A stretch of 62,000 bases of DNA. It comes from Nemertoderma westbladi. Lineage: Eukaryota > Xenacoelomorpha > Nemertodermatida > Nemertodermatidae. The position numbers were made by a program, and so were the translations under genes. The notes under the pieces were generated by a model. It had not been told where the DNA came from and searched no databases. It saw only the letters and a program-made list of their open reading frames with translations. Positions 10,525-21,300 of this stretch are shown here, piece after piece. Each line of letters begins with the position of its first letter. Position 1 is the first letter of the stretch. Location of the stretch: assembly GCA_032718475.1 (NCBI GenBank), contig JAUCBJ010000548.1, forward strand, positions 1-62,000, written 5' to 3'.

Positions 10525-10975
10525 CTTGGTGGTGGTGGGCTGGGCCTGGTATTTGTGGGTGGCGGTGGGCTGGGTAGTGGTGGGCCAGGCCCAGTGTTTG
10601 TGGGTGGCAATGCATTGTGCCCAGGGTTGGTAGGTGGTGGTGGGTTGGGTTGGGGGGCGGCGGTGGGCTGGGCCCGGGGTTTGTGGGCTGGGCCTGGTAT
10701 TTGTGGGTGGCGGTGGGCTCGGTAGTGGTGGACCAGGCCCAGTGTTGGTGGGTGGCAATGCGTTGTGCCCAGGGTTGGGGGGCGGTGGTGGGCTGGGCCC
10801 GGGGTTGGTGGGCTGGGCCCAGTAGTGGTGGGTGGCCATGGGCTGGGTGGTGGTGGGCTGGGCCCGGTGTTGGTGGGCAGAGGTGGGCTGGGCCCGGTGT
10901 TGGTGGGCAGAGGTGGGCTGGGCCCGGTGTTGGTGGGTGGTGCTGGGTTGGGTTTGGTGTTGGTTGGTGATTGTA
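10525..10975. repeat. G-rich minisatellite, about 30-bp units
   Basis: Plus strand is built from GGTGGGCTGGGCCCGGTGTT-type units. The last three units (10,855-10,945) repeat exactly every 30 bp, and earlier ones are diverged with deletions. Apparent Pro-rich or Gly-rich reading frames on both strands are artefacts of the repeat. Four or more G runs per unit could form G-quadruplexes. Confidence 0.9.
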
Positions 10976-11183
10976 AACAGGGTACAGCCTCTCATAGGTC
11001 ATCAATCATTAAATTTATTTTTAAAATTAATATAACTGTACAAAACTTCATTATCGTTGAGATATAGCTCACCTTTATAACTTGAAACTGGGGCTGTTCC
11101 AATTGGAATGACAGTGAGTAAAAACGTTCTGGAACAAACCACTCGAAGATCGACAATCTTATTGGTTTTGCATATAGGCCTAC

Positions 11184-11391
11184 TAAAGGCCATGATATAC
11201 CACAGGAGCGACAGCAGCAGGTGGCCACGGCGAGCAGCCGCTGTGAACAGCGACTTTTGTTATGATACACCAGAGGAGTGGCGAGCGGCAGCAGCCATTT
11301 GTGGTGTATCATCACCCATAGAAAATTATGTGTTCTATTTTTAAAAAGTGGCCGCTCGCCGCTCCTGTGGTCATGGTGTATTATGGCCTTA
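11184..11391. mobile_element. Small inverted-repeat element (MITE-like)
   Basis: The left end AAGGCCATGATATACCACAG and the right end read on the other strand (TAAGGCCATAATACACCATG, then ACCACAGGAGCGGCGAGCGG) match over about 35 bp, allowing a 4-bp indel. Total length is about 208 bp with no coding capacity. No target duplication was convincing. Confidence 0.5.
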
Positions 11392-11829
11392 ACAGTCATG
11401 ATCCGGAGAATTTGGTCTCATTTTGGAAAATCCTAAATGAAGCCAGTTTGGCATCATCACTCGGATTACTGTACTGATGCTAACAATAATGCCTTCCCGA
11501 ATCAGTTAAAATATTCACTTATACTTCCAAGCAAGGTAGAATGCTATGTCGGACTATTATGATGCACTTTTAAGACAATTTTCATTTTCACATTTCTCAT
11601 ATTTTTGCTGGAGACCGTTATATAAAGTCTAGTTATTGATTATAATGATTATAATGCAAAATCTTCGGACTATTACTGTATAATTTAATAATTTAATTAT
11701 GTTCATAATTAAGACTGAGTCTCAAATAATTTGAGTAATTAATTGTCATCTTATAACAAATTTATTATGAACAAAACCATCTAAAATTTAGAAATTAAAA
11801 ATATAGAGACAGGAATACAAAGCAAGCAA
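11392..11829. other. AT-rich intergenic sequence
   Basis: No gene or repeat recognised. The stretch from 11,620 to 11,820 is very AT-rich. Confidence 0.5.
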
Positions 11830-12050
11830 AAAGTCGGCCGAGGCTGGAGGCGACCCGAAGGCTCCTCTTTCGATAGCTGCTACGCGCAGGTAGGGTTGGG
11901 AGCTACTCCTACCCCTTGTTATGCTATTAATTCAACAAGTCCTAATTTCGTCGATCCCATGGGATGAAAGGCATAGTGGACCCTGGCTGGGATAACCTAC
12001 AACCAATAGATTGCAGGCCCAGCACTCAACCAACTGAGTTACCCTTGCTT
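11830..12050 (-). repeat. tRNA-derived SINE
   Basis: On the minus strand the head (12,048-11,984) reads GGGTAACTCAGTTGGTTGAG, a good match to a tRNA A box and D arm, followed by CTGGGCCTGCAATC like an anticodon arm and a decayed B box. A non-tRNA body follows to about 11,830. It is a retroposed short element, not a working tRNA gene. Confidence 0.5.
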
Positions 12051-12853
12051 TTGGAATAACACCCCTTTCTTCTTTAAAGGTGCGGTTTGTAGTGGCCCGG
12101 GTATATGCCCTATGTCTAACTTTTCAACAGCTGTCTCACAAGACATTGGCATTATCACTTTCCAATCAAATTCATTCTCTATAATGGGAGTTGAATACTT
12201 AACGACTACTTTGTTTAATTCTGGCTTATCATATTGATCGATTGATATACTGTATCTGATCGAATAGCGGCCCACTTAACTTTTTCCCCCAATGAATCGT
12301 TATGATTTAGGGGGTAGAGTACAAGACTATCGTTCCAGTTCAATATATCTCGGTTAGATACTGGTATCGCTGTGTAGGGTTCTGGATTTAGTTTAGCATT
12401 GCTAATAATATGTAACCATTGTGATGGTACGTAAACGATCTTATTGTGAATCGACAGCTAAGTGTGACCAGGAATTACAAATTAATAACAGATGATGCAT
12501 CAACCTTTGAGCTATGCAAACGCAGACCAGCAACTAATAATAACATGCGATTTAATATCATTCAGCAGCCCTGGGAAATTATTGCTCAGATAAAAGTAAA
12601 AAGAATTAATTTTAAAATCAAATAATTATTATCTTTACATATGTTTTACATATCTTTACATTCATTATATGTGGAGATGATGTATGAATTGCGTGATGGG
12701 GTGCTTTATGTGTATTTATAATACTAAATGAATTGTTATTGTTAGGGTTTTTTTTGTTTAGAATTAATACATACAATTATTGCCAGTTTTAAAACCTAAC
12801 GGTTCAACTGTTTAACGTGGTTTCATATTTTAATGTTTCTTTAAATTTTAATC
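12051..12853. other. Upstream region of the hydroxylase gene
   Basis: AT-rich, with no clear TATA box or initiator that I could defend. A 78-codon minus-strand frame (12,039-12,275) is not recognised and is probably chance. Confidence 0.4.
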
Positions 12854-13897
12854 ATGATTGAAGCTATTAGAGAGTTCTTCACACCTTTGTTGTGGCCAAT
12901 TCCTCATATAATTGCAGCGATTCGTTTAAAAGATTCAGACCCTCCGCCAGAATTTAAAGCTGTTCCATATCTCACCGTACGAGGACATCTTACAGGCCTG
13001 GGTGGGGCACTTCGTTCTTTTCTGATTGGTATTTTTCTTGTTAACGGTCTCTATGATGGATACAGTTATCCGGCGTTTGGTCGAGGCCAGGTCTTCAACA
13101 TCTCATGGATGTGGCCGATCGTTTTGCGAAACATCATTGGGACCTGGTTGATTTGCAGTTTTTGGGATTGGTGGTTGTACTTTGGACCTCTAAAGGAGAA
13201 GTTGTTTAAACATAAAATATACAAAAGATATCCATCCATGGCACAAATGCGTCATGATGCCTTTTTTACAACCATAGCTTCATGTATTGCTGCAGCGCTT
13301 GAAATCACTCTGTGCCATTTTTGGGCCACTGGAACTTTACCTATGTCGCGGTCGCTGCTCGATAAACCTATTCTTAACTTGTTCATGGGTCTCACAATAA
13401 CTCATTTTCGAGAACCCCATTTCCATTTGATGCATCGCTTCATTCATCCATGGAAGATTGACAACATCCCTGATTTAGGAAAATTCCTATACCGCCAAGT
13501 TCATTCTCTGCACCATAAATCCAGCAACATCACCTCTTTCTCTGGTACTAACATGCACCCGGTAGAAGCAACTCTCTATTACTCAGCCGCACTCATCTCT
13601 ATTCCTTTTGGAGTCCATCCCAGTATTGTTTTAGGTTACTTTGTTGATCTTGCTATGATGGCATGGTTGGGTCACGATGGATTTGTCTTTCCCGGTTCTG
13701 GTGATTACTTCCATGAGCTCCATCACCTGCACTTCGACTGCAACTATGGAACCCCAAGGACTCCAATCGATTATTTTGTTGGAACATTCATAAATTCGAA
13801 AGAGGATGTTGAGAAAATTAGGGGAAAGAAGCCATCTGATTGGAAGGCAAATGAAACATACGTTCATTCGGACAGTACCTCAAATAAGGTCGATTAA
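12854..13897 (+). CDS. Fatty acid hydroxylase / sterol desaturase family protein
   Basis: A single-exon gene of 347 residues, beginning MIEAIREFF. The family uses a di-iron centre held by histidine clusters in the endoplasmic reticulum membrane to hydroxylate or desaturate sterols and fatty acids. All three clusters are present: HRFIH (residues 194-198), HSLHH (217-221) and HELHH (287-291), with further histidines between them. Hydrophobic stretches near residues 50-65, 95-120, 135-160 and 230-265 would be membrane segments. Length and spacing fit C-5 sterol desaturase (ERG3-like) relatives and uncharacterised invertebrate members. The exact substrate cannot be told. It is the only clear non-transposon gene here. 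The stop codon and 3' UTR lie at the edge of a dispersed repeat that recurs at 38.1 kb. Absence of introns suggests a retrocopy, a naturally intronless gene or acquired gene. Confidence 0.85.
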   Translation: MIEAIREFFTPLLWPIPHIIAAIRLKDSDPPPEFKAVPYLTVRGHLTGLGGALRSFLIGIFLVNGLYDGYSYPAFGRGQVFNISWMWPIVLRNIIGTWLICSFWDWWLYFGPLKEKLFKHKIYKRYPSMAQMRHDAFFTTIASCIAAALEITLCHFWATGTLPMSRSLLDKPILNLFMGLTITHFREPHFHLMHRFIHPWKIDNIPDLGKFLYRQVHSLHHKSSNITSFSGTNMHPVEATLYYSAALISIPFGVHPSIVLGYFVDLAMMAWLGHDGFVFPGSGDYFHELHHLHFDCNYGTPRTPIDYFVGTFINSKEDVEKIRGKKPSDWKANETYVHSDSTSNKVD

Positions 13898-14728
13898 ACA
13901 ATTAATTAATTGTTTAATCAATCGATTTGTATCAAATAATGTTGCCAAAGGCAATTTAATTTGATACAAATCAATCAGATAGGGGACGCGCAATGAATAG
14001 ATAGTACTACAGTAGGTACAGTAGATAAAATATACAATACAATAGGTACCATACAATACAATATACAGTACATTTGTATTATTTTTGTCATACAATAGAA
14101 TGATAGAATGAAATAAAAAGATGTGAGCGGGGCCCAAAACATAAATTACCCTTTCTGGAAAATACGTGGGCCAGTTTGGCTTTGACTCAGTCCCCCAATA
14201 ATCTGAGACTGTTTGGGCTCTTATTAGACGTAGCATGACTAATCCCATTGAATCCTATGTTGAGTTATACTGTATGCCAACATGGGGCTGCCACGAATTT
14301 TAAATTATTTAAACCTCCAGCTTCGTTATCATGTAGACCATTGTCAAATCGTCTGAGAAAATTACAACAAACATCTGGTTTGCAATAGATTGCATTCTTT
14401 CACATTATACTTTATGAAGCATCCTGTGCGCATGTTAAATTAATCCTCAACCATTTCTATACTAGATACTGTAGTTTTATGTTTGAAAGTAATGCATAAC
14501 CCCCTTAGCTATGAATTGGTTACTAGGCAATAATACTACATTTTGTATAGTTAGGCCTATTGCTGACCGAACGAAAACTGCCCTGGTTCATGCGAGGATC
14601 GAACCCACAACCTACTGGAGATGTGAATTCAAAGCAACCACTACACCAAGGTGGAACAGTAACGTTCGAATTTGTTCATTAACGTTCGAATTTGTAAGAC
14701 TCTGATTTAAGACCTCAGCCACAGCCTC
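13890..14728. repeat. Foldback locus, outer part of left arm
   Basis: Reads as the inverse of 35,400-35,610 and 36,115-36,635, and of a third copy at 37,380-38,105. Landmarks include a palindromic TTAAACAATTAATTAATTGT, the GATACAAATC motif, TACTGTA-rich sequence, and the segment around TAATGCATAACCCCC. The arm is cut at 14,728 by the BEL element and resumes at 33,605. It contains a tRNA-like SINE head. Confidence 0.75.
14583..14657 (-). repeat. tRNA-like SINE head in left arm
   Basis: Inverse copy of 35,448-35,522. On the minus strand it has a good A box (TGGTGTAGTGG) and B box (GGGTTCGATCC) at normal spacing. The acceptor stem has mismatches, so a functional tRNA is unlikely. Confidence 0.6.
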
Positions 14729-15938
14729 TGTAAAAGCTTTTGCGGATATAATCAGTCCCCCTGCCCGCAAAGTACCGTTGTAGGTGTTTTAACGGACATA
14801 AAAGTCATTCTTCTATATGTGTGCTTTGGCGGACATGGTAAGGCACAAAACCCGCAATGCGTCAAATTCTCTAGCACAGTGTAGCCTTGATGATTCAGAT
14901 TACGACATCTAACAGCTGGTTGCTGGCATGGAAACGGCCGTTGGACACATGGTTCTTTGTTTCAGCTTAACAGCCAATCAGAGCGATTTTTACTGTCGAT
15001 GTGGAGATATTCTACAGATCGTGCTATCAGTATTCAGTCTTATAGTTTTCTGGTTTATAGTTTTGTTGTTTTTTCTATCTAGGCCAAGAACACCGGCTCT
15101 AGAGTCAATTCGTTTCAGACTTTAGAAGAAACATTAGTAGGCTTAGATTATAGAGCGTATAACTGTTACCGGCCCAATTATCAGCGCAGTAGCGCAGCGG
15201 TACAATCTTATATTGTTATAATCTTAACCTACCGTCTTAATGCTTTTTACTGTTGTTATTGTTTCTATCTAGTTGGTTGAATATTATTATTTGGAGAACA
15301 TCTATAAAGATCCCAAATTTCCCAATTTTCTTGATACACTACAGGTTAGAGAGACAGGTTACATATAGCGATTGCGACTTATATTATCGTGGTTTGTAGT
15401 GAGTTTAATGCTATTTGATAGGCACTACATGAGTCAATTGCTGTTCTCTTTATATATGATAAAATTCATTGACGGTCGGCAGATTAGTGTGCAGTATTGT
15501 GTGGTACCGGTAGTGTGCATGATTGTGGCTGCTAACTAAGCATTTCCTAAAGAATGCGCCTCATACGTGAATCATAAGCCTTACAGTCTTACAGTTGTGT
15601 TTAGTATAAGTCATATCTCTGTTTACCTAGATAGAGCGCCACGTCCTAAAGGAACTGTTAATATTTCCCGAAAGTGAATAATACTCGTCAGAAATTATTT
15701 ATTAACGATCAATCGAATAATACAGTAAGCTTACACTGCAATAATAAAATCTAAGCCCCATCCGAATCCAGTCTCCCGGGTATATCCAGCGGGTGAATGG
15801 ACGCGCACTAGGCTGGCTTCGGCTAATGTTGTGTTTATTGGTATTAAATACTTGTCATTTACTAAAGTCTATTTATAAACCAAAAGACATATAAATTTTG
15901 GCAGGTTAAACTGCTAAAGGTCTTCAAAAGCGCGTACA
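14729..15938 (+). repeat. 5' LTR of BEL element 1
   Basis: Begins TGTAAAAGC and ends GCGCGTACA; same length as the 3' copy. It should contain the promoter; no TATA box was singled out. The sequence after it (GTAACAGTT) gave no recognised tRNA primer site. Confidence 0.95.
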
Positions 15939-16004
15939 GTAACAGTTATTTTCTTTATTGCAGTAAGCAATAAAGTTGAAAGTACCGGTCGACCGGTAAA
16001 CCTG

Positions 16005-16308
16005 AACCGGTACTGCTGTAGGTCCGTAGGCCCAACTGCCAGAATCGGTACTGCTGTAGGTCCGTAGGCCCAACTGCCAGAATCAGTACTGCTGTAGGTC
16101 CGTAGGCCCAACTGCCAGAACCGGTACTGCTGTAGGTCCGTAGGCCCAACTGCCAGAATCGGTACTGCTGTAGGTCCGTAGGCCCAACTGCCAGAATCGG
16201 TACTGCTGTAGGTCCGTAGGCCCAACTGCCAGAATCGGTACTGCTGTAGGTCCGTAGGCCTAACTGCCTGAACCGGTACTGCTGTAGGTCTGTAGGCCCA
16301 ACTGTCCT
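16005..16308. repeat. 38-bp tandem repeat in BEL 1 leader, 8 copies
   Basis: Unit AATCGGTACTGCTGTAGGTC plus 18 further bases, repeating at 16,005, 16,043, 16,081 and so on to 16,271. The copies are nearly identical except the last. Lies 66 bp after the 5' LTR. Open frames across it are repeat artefacts. Confidence 0.95.
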
Positions 16309-16493
16309 AACCGGTACTTCCAGTATAAGTACATTAGTATTATTCGATTTTGATTATTGTATACCGGTAGGTCTCGATATTAAATCGGGGACGCCTGGTT
16401 TTTATTGGGATTTTACTTAGGTCTATTTCTGTCGGTTTTATTTCCTAGTAAGTTAATATTGAGCTGAAGACGTGTAAGTCTGCTCAGATTGTT

Positions 16494-17067
16494 CAGATAA
16501 TTGTAGGCCGGACTGTTGTCGGATTGTTGTTGGGTCTGGAGAGATTGCGGCGTGTGTAGAGTTTGTCCGATAAAGTGCCAGTTAGTAAGTTGGGGCAGCC
16601 AGAGCTGTAAGGTCAATCCCCTCTTAAAGAATAAGTCGTACTACCGTGTTAGAACGCATACTAACTAACCATTTTGGAATCTGCATATACTGTAGTTTAT
16701 TTAGGCTTGACAGTAGTCTGCCAGCATTTTGGCCTGTGTTTGTTTGTGTGGTCTGTTCAGGTACCGTAATAGTTATTACTCAGATATTTGTAGGCTGGAT
16801 TGTTGTCTAGCTATTATTAGGTCTGAAGAGATTGCTGCGTGTGTAGAGTTTGTCTGATAAAGTTCCAGTTAGTAAATTGGGGCAGCCAGAGCTGTAAGGT
16901 CAATCCCCTCTTAAAGAATAAGTCGTACTACCGTGTTAGAACGCATACTAACTAACCATTTTGGAATCTGCACATACTGTAGTTTATTTAGGCTTGATGG
17001 TAGTCTGCCAGCGTTTGGTTTGTATTTTGTTTGAGTATTCTGTACGGGTAGCGTAATATTTATTATT
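16494..17067. repeat. 287-bp tandem duplication in BEL 1 leader
   Basis: Two copies starting at 16,494 and 16,781 share long identical stretches, for example around GGCAGCCAGAGCTGTAAGGT (once in each copy). Confidence 0.85.
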
Positions 17068-18370
17068 CAGAGTTTATGCGATTATTCGCAACATTCATGT
17101 TGCGAATAAGCCCCAAGTTTATTCCTACAGTAATTGTGCTTGTTACACATACCGTTATAGTTAAATTAACCCCGGTACTACACGGGCTGCTTGGCGTAGG
17201 TAAAGACTGGTGACTTTGTGCTCCGGTCACTCCAGCAGATGCCGTGGTTCTTTTAACTGTTCAAGTATATTTAACTGCTAGTTATCTGTTTTAATAAGTA
17301 CTTGTACCTAATTTAGGGTTTGGTGTACAGTGCTTTCTGAAAGTAATTAGTGTGTAGGCAGTGTATTGTGTTGTAAAGTGGTTAATAGGCACGTTGGATC
17401 TGGTAGTCCGCGGTAATTAACTTCTAGGTAGGAACACTCCGTGATACATAACGTAGTACCTATAGCGATACGGCTATAGGTCGTCAGGTGGTGGTATTTT
17501 CCTATCTGGACAGCGCAATATATATTTACTACTACTTATTATTTTCAAATACCGTAGTACCCTGTCCGTTGTAATAACCAGAATTCTAACCCTTTGTTAG
17601 GCTGGTTTGTAGACTTCCTGTAAAATTACCCTAAAATTTCATACGTAATATTTTGTTGTGTTTTAATTAGAGAATTAATCTCACCCGTATCGTAAGTAAT
17701 TTGTAGTATTAAGTAACTTAGGTAAATTAGAATTATTTGTTTTAGTGTCCAATAAGTAGCACTTCACTGAGAGCGCACAGCTTCTGTGTAGTGACTCCCC
17801 CCAGAAATAATAACATTTATTTAAAATATTGACAAAACCCATTTAAACGGGTATATATATATTATAAATCAACTCAAACGATTTATAAATAGTAGGCCTG
17901 CCATACAACAACTAGGTCTCAATATCAGTTGGACTACTGCTTAAATAACGGTAATAAAGTAAGTTAAAGTAACTAAGTAACCTTTAAAATTCAGAAATTC
18001 AATTATTTAAATAATTGATATACCAGTATTCACGATAGGCCTATTATCTTTATTTCTATAAATTTAGGCTGAAATTATACCGGTATTCTGTAATTAATTC
18101 TAGTCCAGAATTATACTTATATACTATAAGTGTAGGCTGTATACCGGTATTCACGATAGGCCTATTGTATATTTATATATATTTGTGTTAAAATTATATA
18201 CCGGTATTCTGAGACAAACCTAGTTTACAATACTTATATATATTATAAGTGTATACCGGTATTCTAATCTACTGTAATAAATTACCGGTACTAGGCCAAC
18301 GGTCATACTGAATTACTAGACTCGCTTTAACTGTAACTATAGCAGTAAGCATTCAACTGTATAGATAAAC
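17068..18370. other. BEL 1 leader, remainder
   Basis: Noncoding. From about 18,010 to 18,270 a motif TATACCGGTATTC recurs four to five times with intervening GATAGGCCTATT, a degenerate tandem repeat. The gag-pol ATG follows at 18,371. Confidence 0.6.
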
Positions 18371-21300
18371 ATGTCTGACACCCAGCAAAACCTGTCAGAC
18401 AGTCTAATCGATACAACCATCTGTGACACAGATAGGAGTGTGGAGCGATTAATAAAGGGGTTCAGCTCACCTCCTACTGAAAGAAAGGTCATCCCTCCAG
18501 TAGTAGTATCAGACCCTAGGCTAATCCAACACCGTAGGTCTATCATCGGCACTCAGGCCCAAGTCAAACGGAACCAGGAAGCAGCTGTCCAACAACAGCA
18601 ACATCCTAGTCAAGAAACTTGTTCCCAGCGACCCGATAGCTCCAGTAGTTCGGATACTGTAGAGCTGACCCCCGAACGCGGAGTGCAGATGGCGGTTACA
18701 GCCTACTCGGATCCCCTTCTCACCCTTCCTGCCGCAGTGCTAACTACTATATTGATTGCGGTGGAGGAACACCAAGTCGATTGGGCGAGAAGTAAGCGAG
18801 CGACCCAAGATAGTTATGCGGGATACGCCAGGGAAGAATTGATGTCTATTGTCGAGTCACAATGGAACTTTCCCGGACCCGGACTCCTGTTAGATTTGTC
18901 CGAAGCTACTTGGGAAGACATACACAGGATGGGAGTGACTAAAGATACGATGGATCCAGCTGTTTGGAAGAGGTCGGCAGCAGGATATGTGCAGGGATTC
19001 TTCGGCTCCTTAGAGCGATTAGAAGAACAACTGTTTCGACAACCCCAAGGACCTCAAGAGCAGGAAGAGCTGCTTTATCAAGTACGCGAAAGAACCCTAC
19101 GCATTAGACTAATCCTATCAGCCTTTGAGGAAACTTCTAAAAGAAGACAGGACACGTCGCTGCAGGTTGCAGTCAAGACTTGGTTCCAGCGGGTAGGTCT
19201 CAAAGTTCAAGAAACGGCCCAGTGGAAATCCCAGCTGGCTGAGAGACCAACCTATGAAGAATCAACCGATGCCACTTTCTCTCAAGTGGAAAGCGAAGTG
19301 ACAGCAGAGAGACCGCGAACGAGAGACGCCATCGACATCTATCTGTCAGACTATCAACGTTTTTTAGGTGATGAAGAGTTGAGGAGACGACTGGCTGGAC
19401 TTCGCCCCAATAGTGAAGGAGCCAAGCTTGTGTTGGACTCAATCGATGCGGAAATGTGGGCTGCAAACAAAGCTAAATTTGATGAAAAGCTCCACCTCGC
19501 TAGAGTCCAAGAAGAACAAGTAAAGAAAAAACGTATAGAGGACAGAAAGGCAGTAGCAGCGGCAAAGGCGGCAGCGACAGTGGAAGAGGCAAAGGCGGCA
19601 GCGGCAGTGGAAGAGGCAAAAGCGGCAGTGGAAGCAGCAAAAGCAGCAGCAGCAATGGCATTGGCAGAAGCAGAACAGAGAGCGTCAGAAGAGACCACCC
19701 AACTGGAGTTGGAAAATCTTCAAGAGACGCAAGACTGCATAAATAAACAGTTAACTGCTAGTCAAATGCAGATGATGAGTCAATCTACTCCCAAGCGCCA
19801 AGGATACACATCATCGGAGGAAAGCGAGACCACCGATCCTGAAGGCGGAGGAAATAGATCTCGTCTAAGCAGGCGTAGAAAAACATCTCACCGTCACAAA
19901 TTGCCTGATTTGCCCCCAGCGGTTAGAAGACAACTAGCTAGCACAGACTTAGGTAGTACAGAACCCACAGACCAAATTATTCAGGTCAAAAGACTCCCTA
20001 CAATAGTTGATGAGCCTGAAATAATTAGGCCTGTCGTTCCCAAAGCCACTCCTGTACTAGAGACCCCTGTACTTCCAGAGCTTAACTCTAAATTCCCTTT
20101 ACACAGTACTACACTGCCTGTACCCGGTAGAACAGTCCATGAGAAAATCCCTGTCCTGGACGCTGAGAGAGAAATCAAAGATTTGTCTCCCGTCGTCCCG
20201 CGTCGGCCCGCTACAATGTTGGCGACTCCCGCTTCGGCGGTCGAGTGGGTAGAGGAGGGACGGCGGGGGATGAATCTCCTGCTCGGACAGATGCAGGAGA
20301 CTGTCCATCAACTTAAGGGAACAGTAAGGGAAAGTAGGGCAGAATTGCAAGAAGTGCAGCAAAGTATCGCGCTAGAACGTGACAAATTAGTCAATATACA
20401 AAAGGGTATACCAATACCCCCAGTAACATTGTGTCAACCTGTTAGGTCTGAAGTATCACATGCGCAAGGTGTGGAGCCTACACGCATCTATACTGCTAGT
20501 GAAGTAGAAACTCCTATAGCAAACCCTATTAAGGGTGATTATAAACCTGTTGTTAATGATATTCCCTATAGACCTGATAATGATCCGAGAAATTTATATA
20601 CCGATAATTCGATATTAAATAACACGATGGCCCAAGAAAGCTTTACGTGTCAGATGGCTAGAACAGAAGCCCGCCAAGCGGTCAAAGTGGGAGAGATCGT
20701 CAAATTCAATGGAGATGAGATGAAATGGTTACCTTTCAATGAATATTGCAAAGATAGCATACAGAACTCTGTACTATCTAACGGAGAGAAACTTAGATTC
20801 CTCATCAAGTGCTTGGAAGGACCTCCCAAGTTAATGGCGTCAAAGTTCATTGGACATCCAGATGGATTAAGACAAGTTTGGGATACATTAAACATCAGGT
20901 ATGGTAACAAGGATAACATAGCTAAGTATTTGTATGCAAAATTAGAAGCCCCCCGAAACTTCCTTAGTAGCGGGATTATAGAGTTTTCCGATGAGATTCA
21001 GGAGATCTGTAGACAATTGGACTGGTTAGGTAAGTCTCATGAATATCAGAGTTCCATGGTTATTGGAGCCGTAGTCTCTACTTTACCAAAGGGTGGAGTA
21101 TGTACACGCTGGGATAAGAAAGTGTTGTATATGAATGAGCAGCAACGACGAAGCCCTACCATGGCTGATCTCATGTCCTTCTTAGATGGTGAAGTAAAAC
21201 TACAACTCATCATGCAGTCCAGAGAGAAAACATCGGAAAATAAGGTAAGTGAGAAACCCATTTCTAGGAGAAGAGTAACACCAGTGTGTTACACTGACGA

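Noticed and set aside
10380-11005. Pro/Thr-rich or Gly/Trp-rich reading frames, resembling a mucin or glycine-rich protein
   Set aside because: Created by the 30-bp minisatellite; open in several frames on both strands.
15914-16225. Repetitive 103-codon minus-strand frame
   Set aside because: Artefact of the 38-bp tandem repeat in a noncoding leader.
16005-16308. Possible CRISPR-like array (8 units of 38 bp)
   Set aside because: Units are contiguous with no unique spacers; the DNA is eukaryotic.
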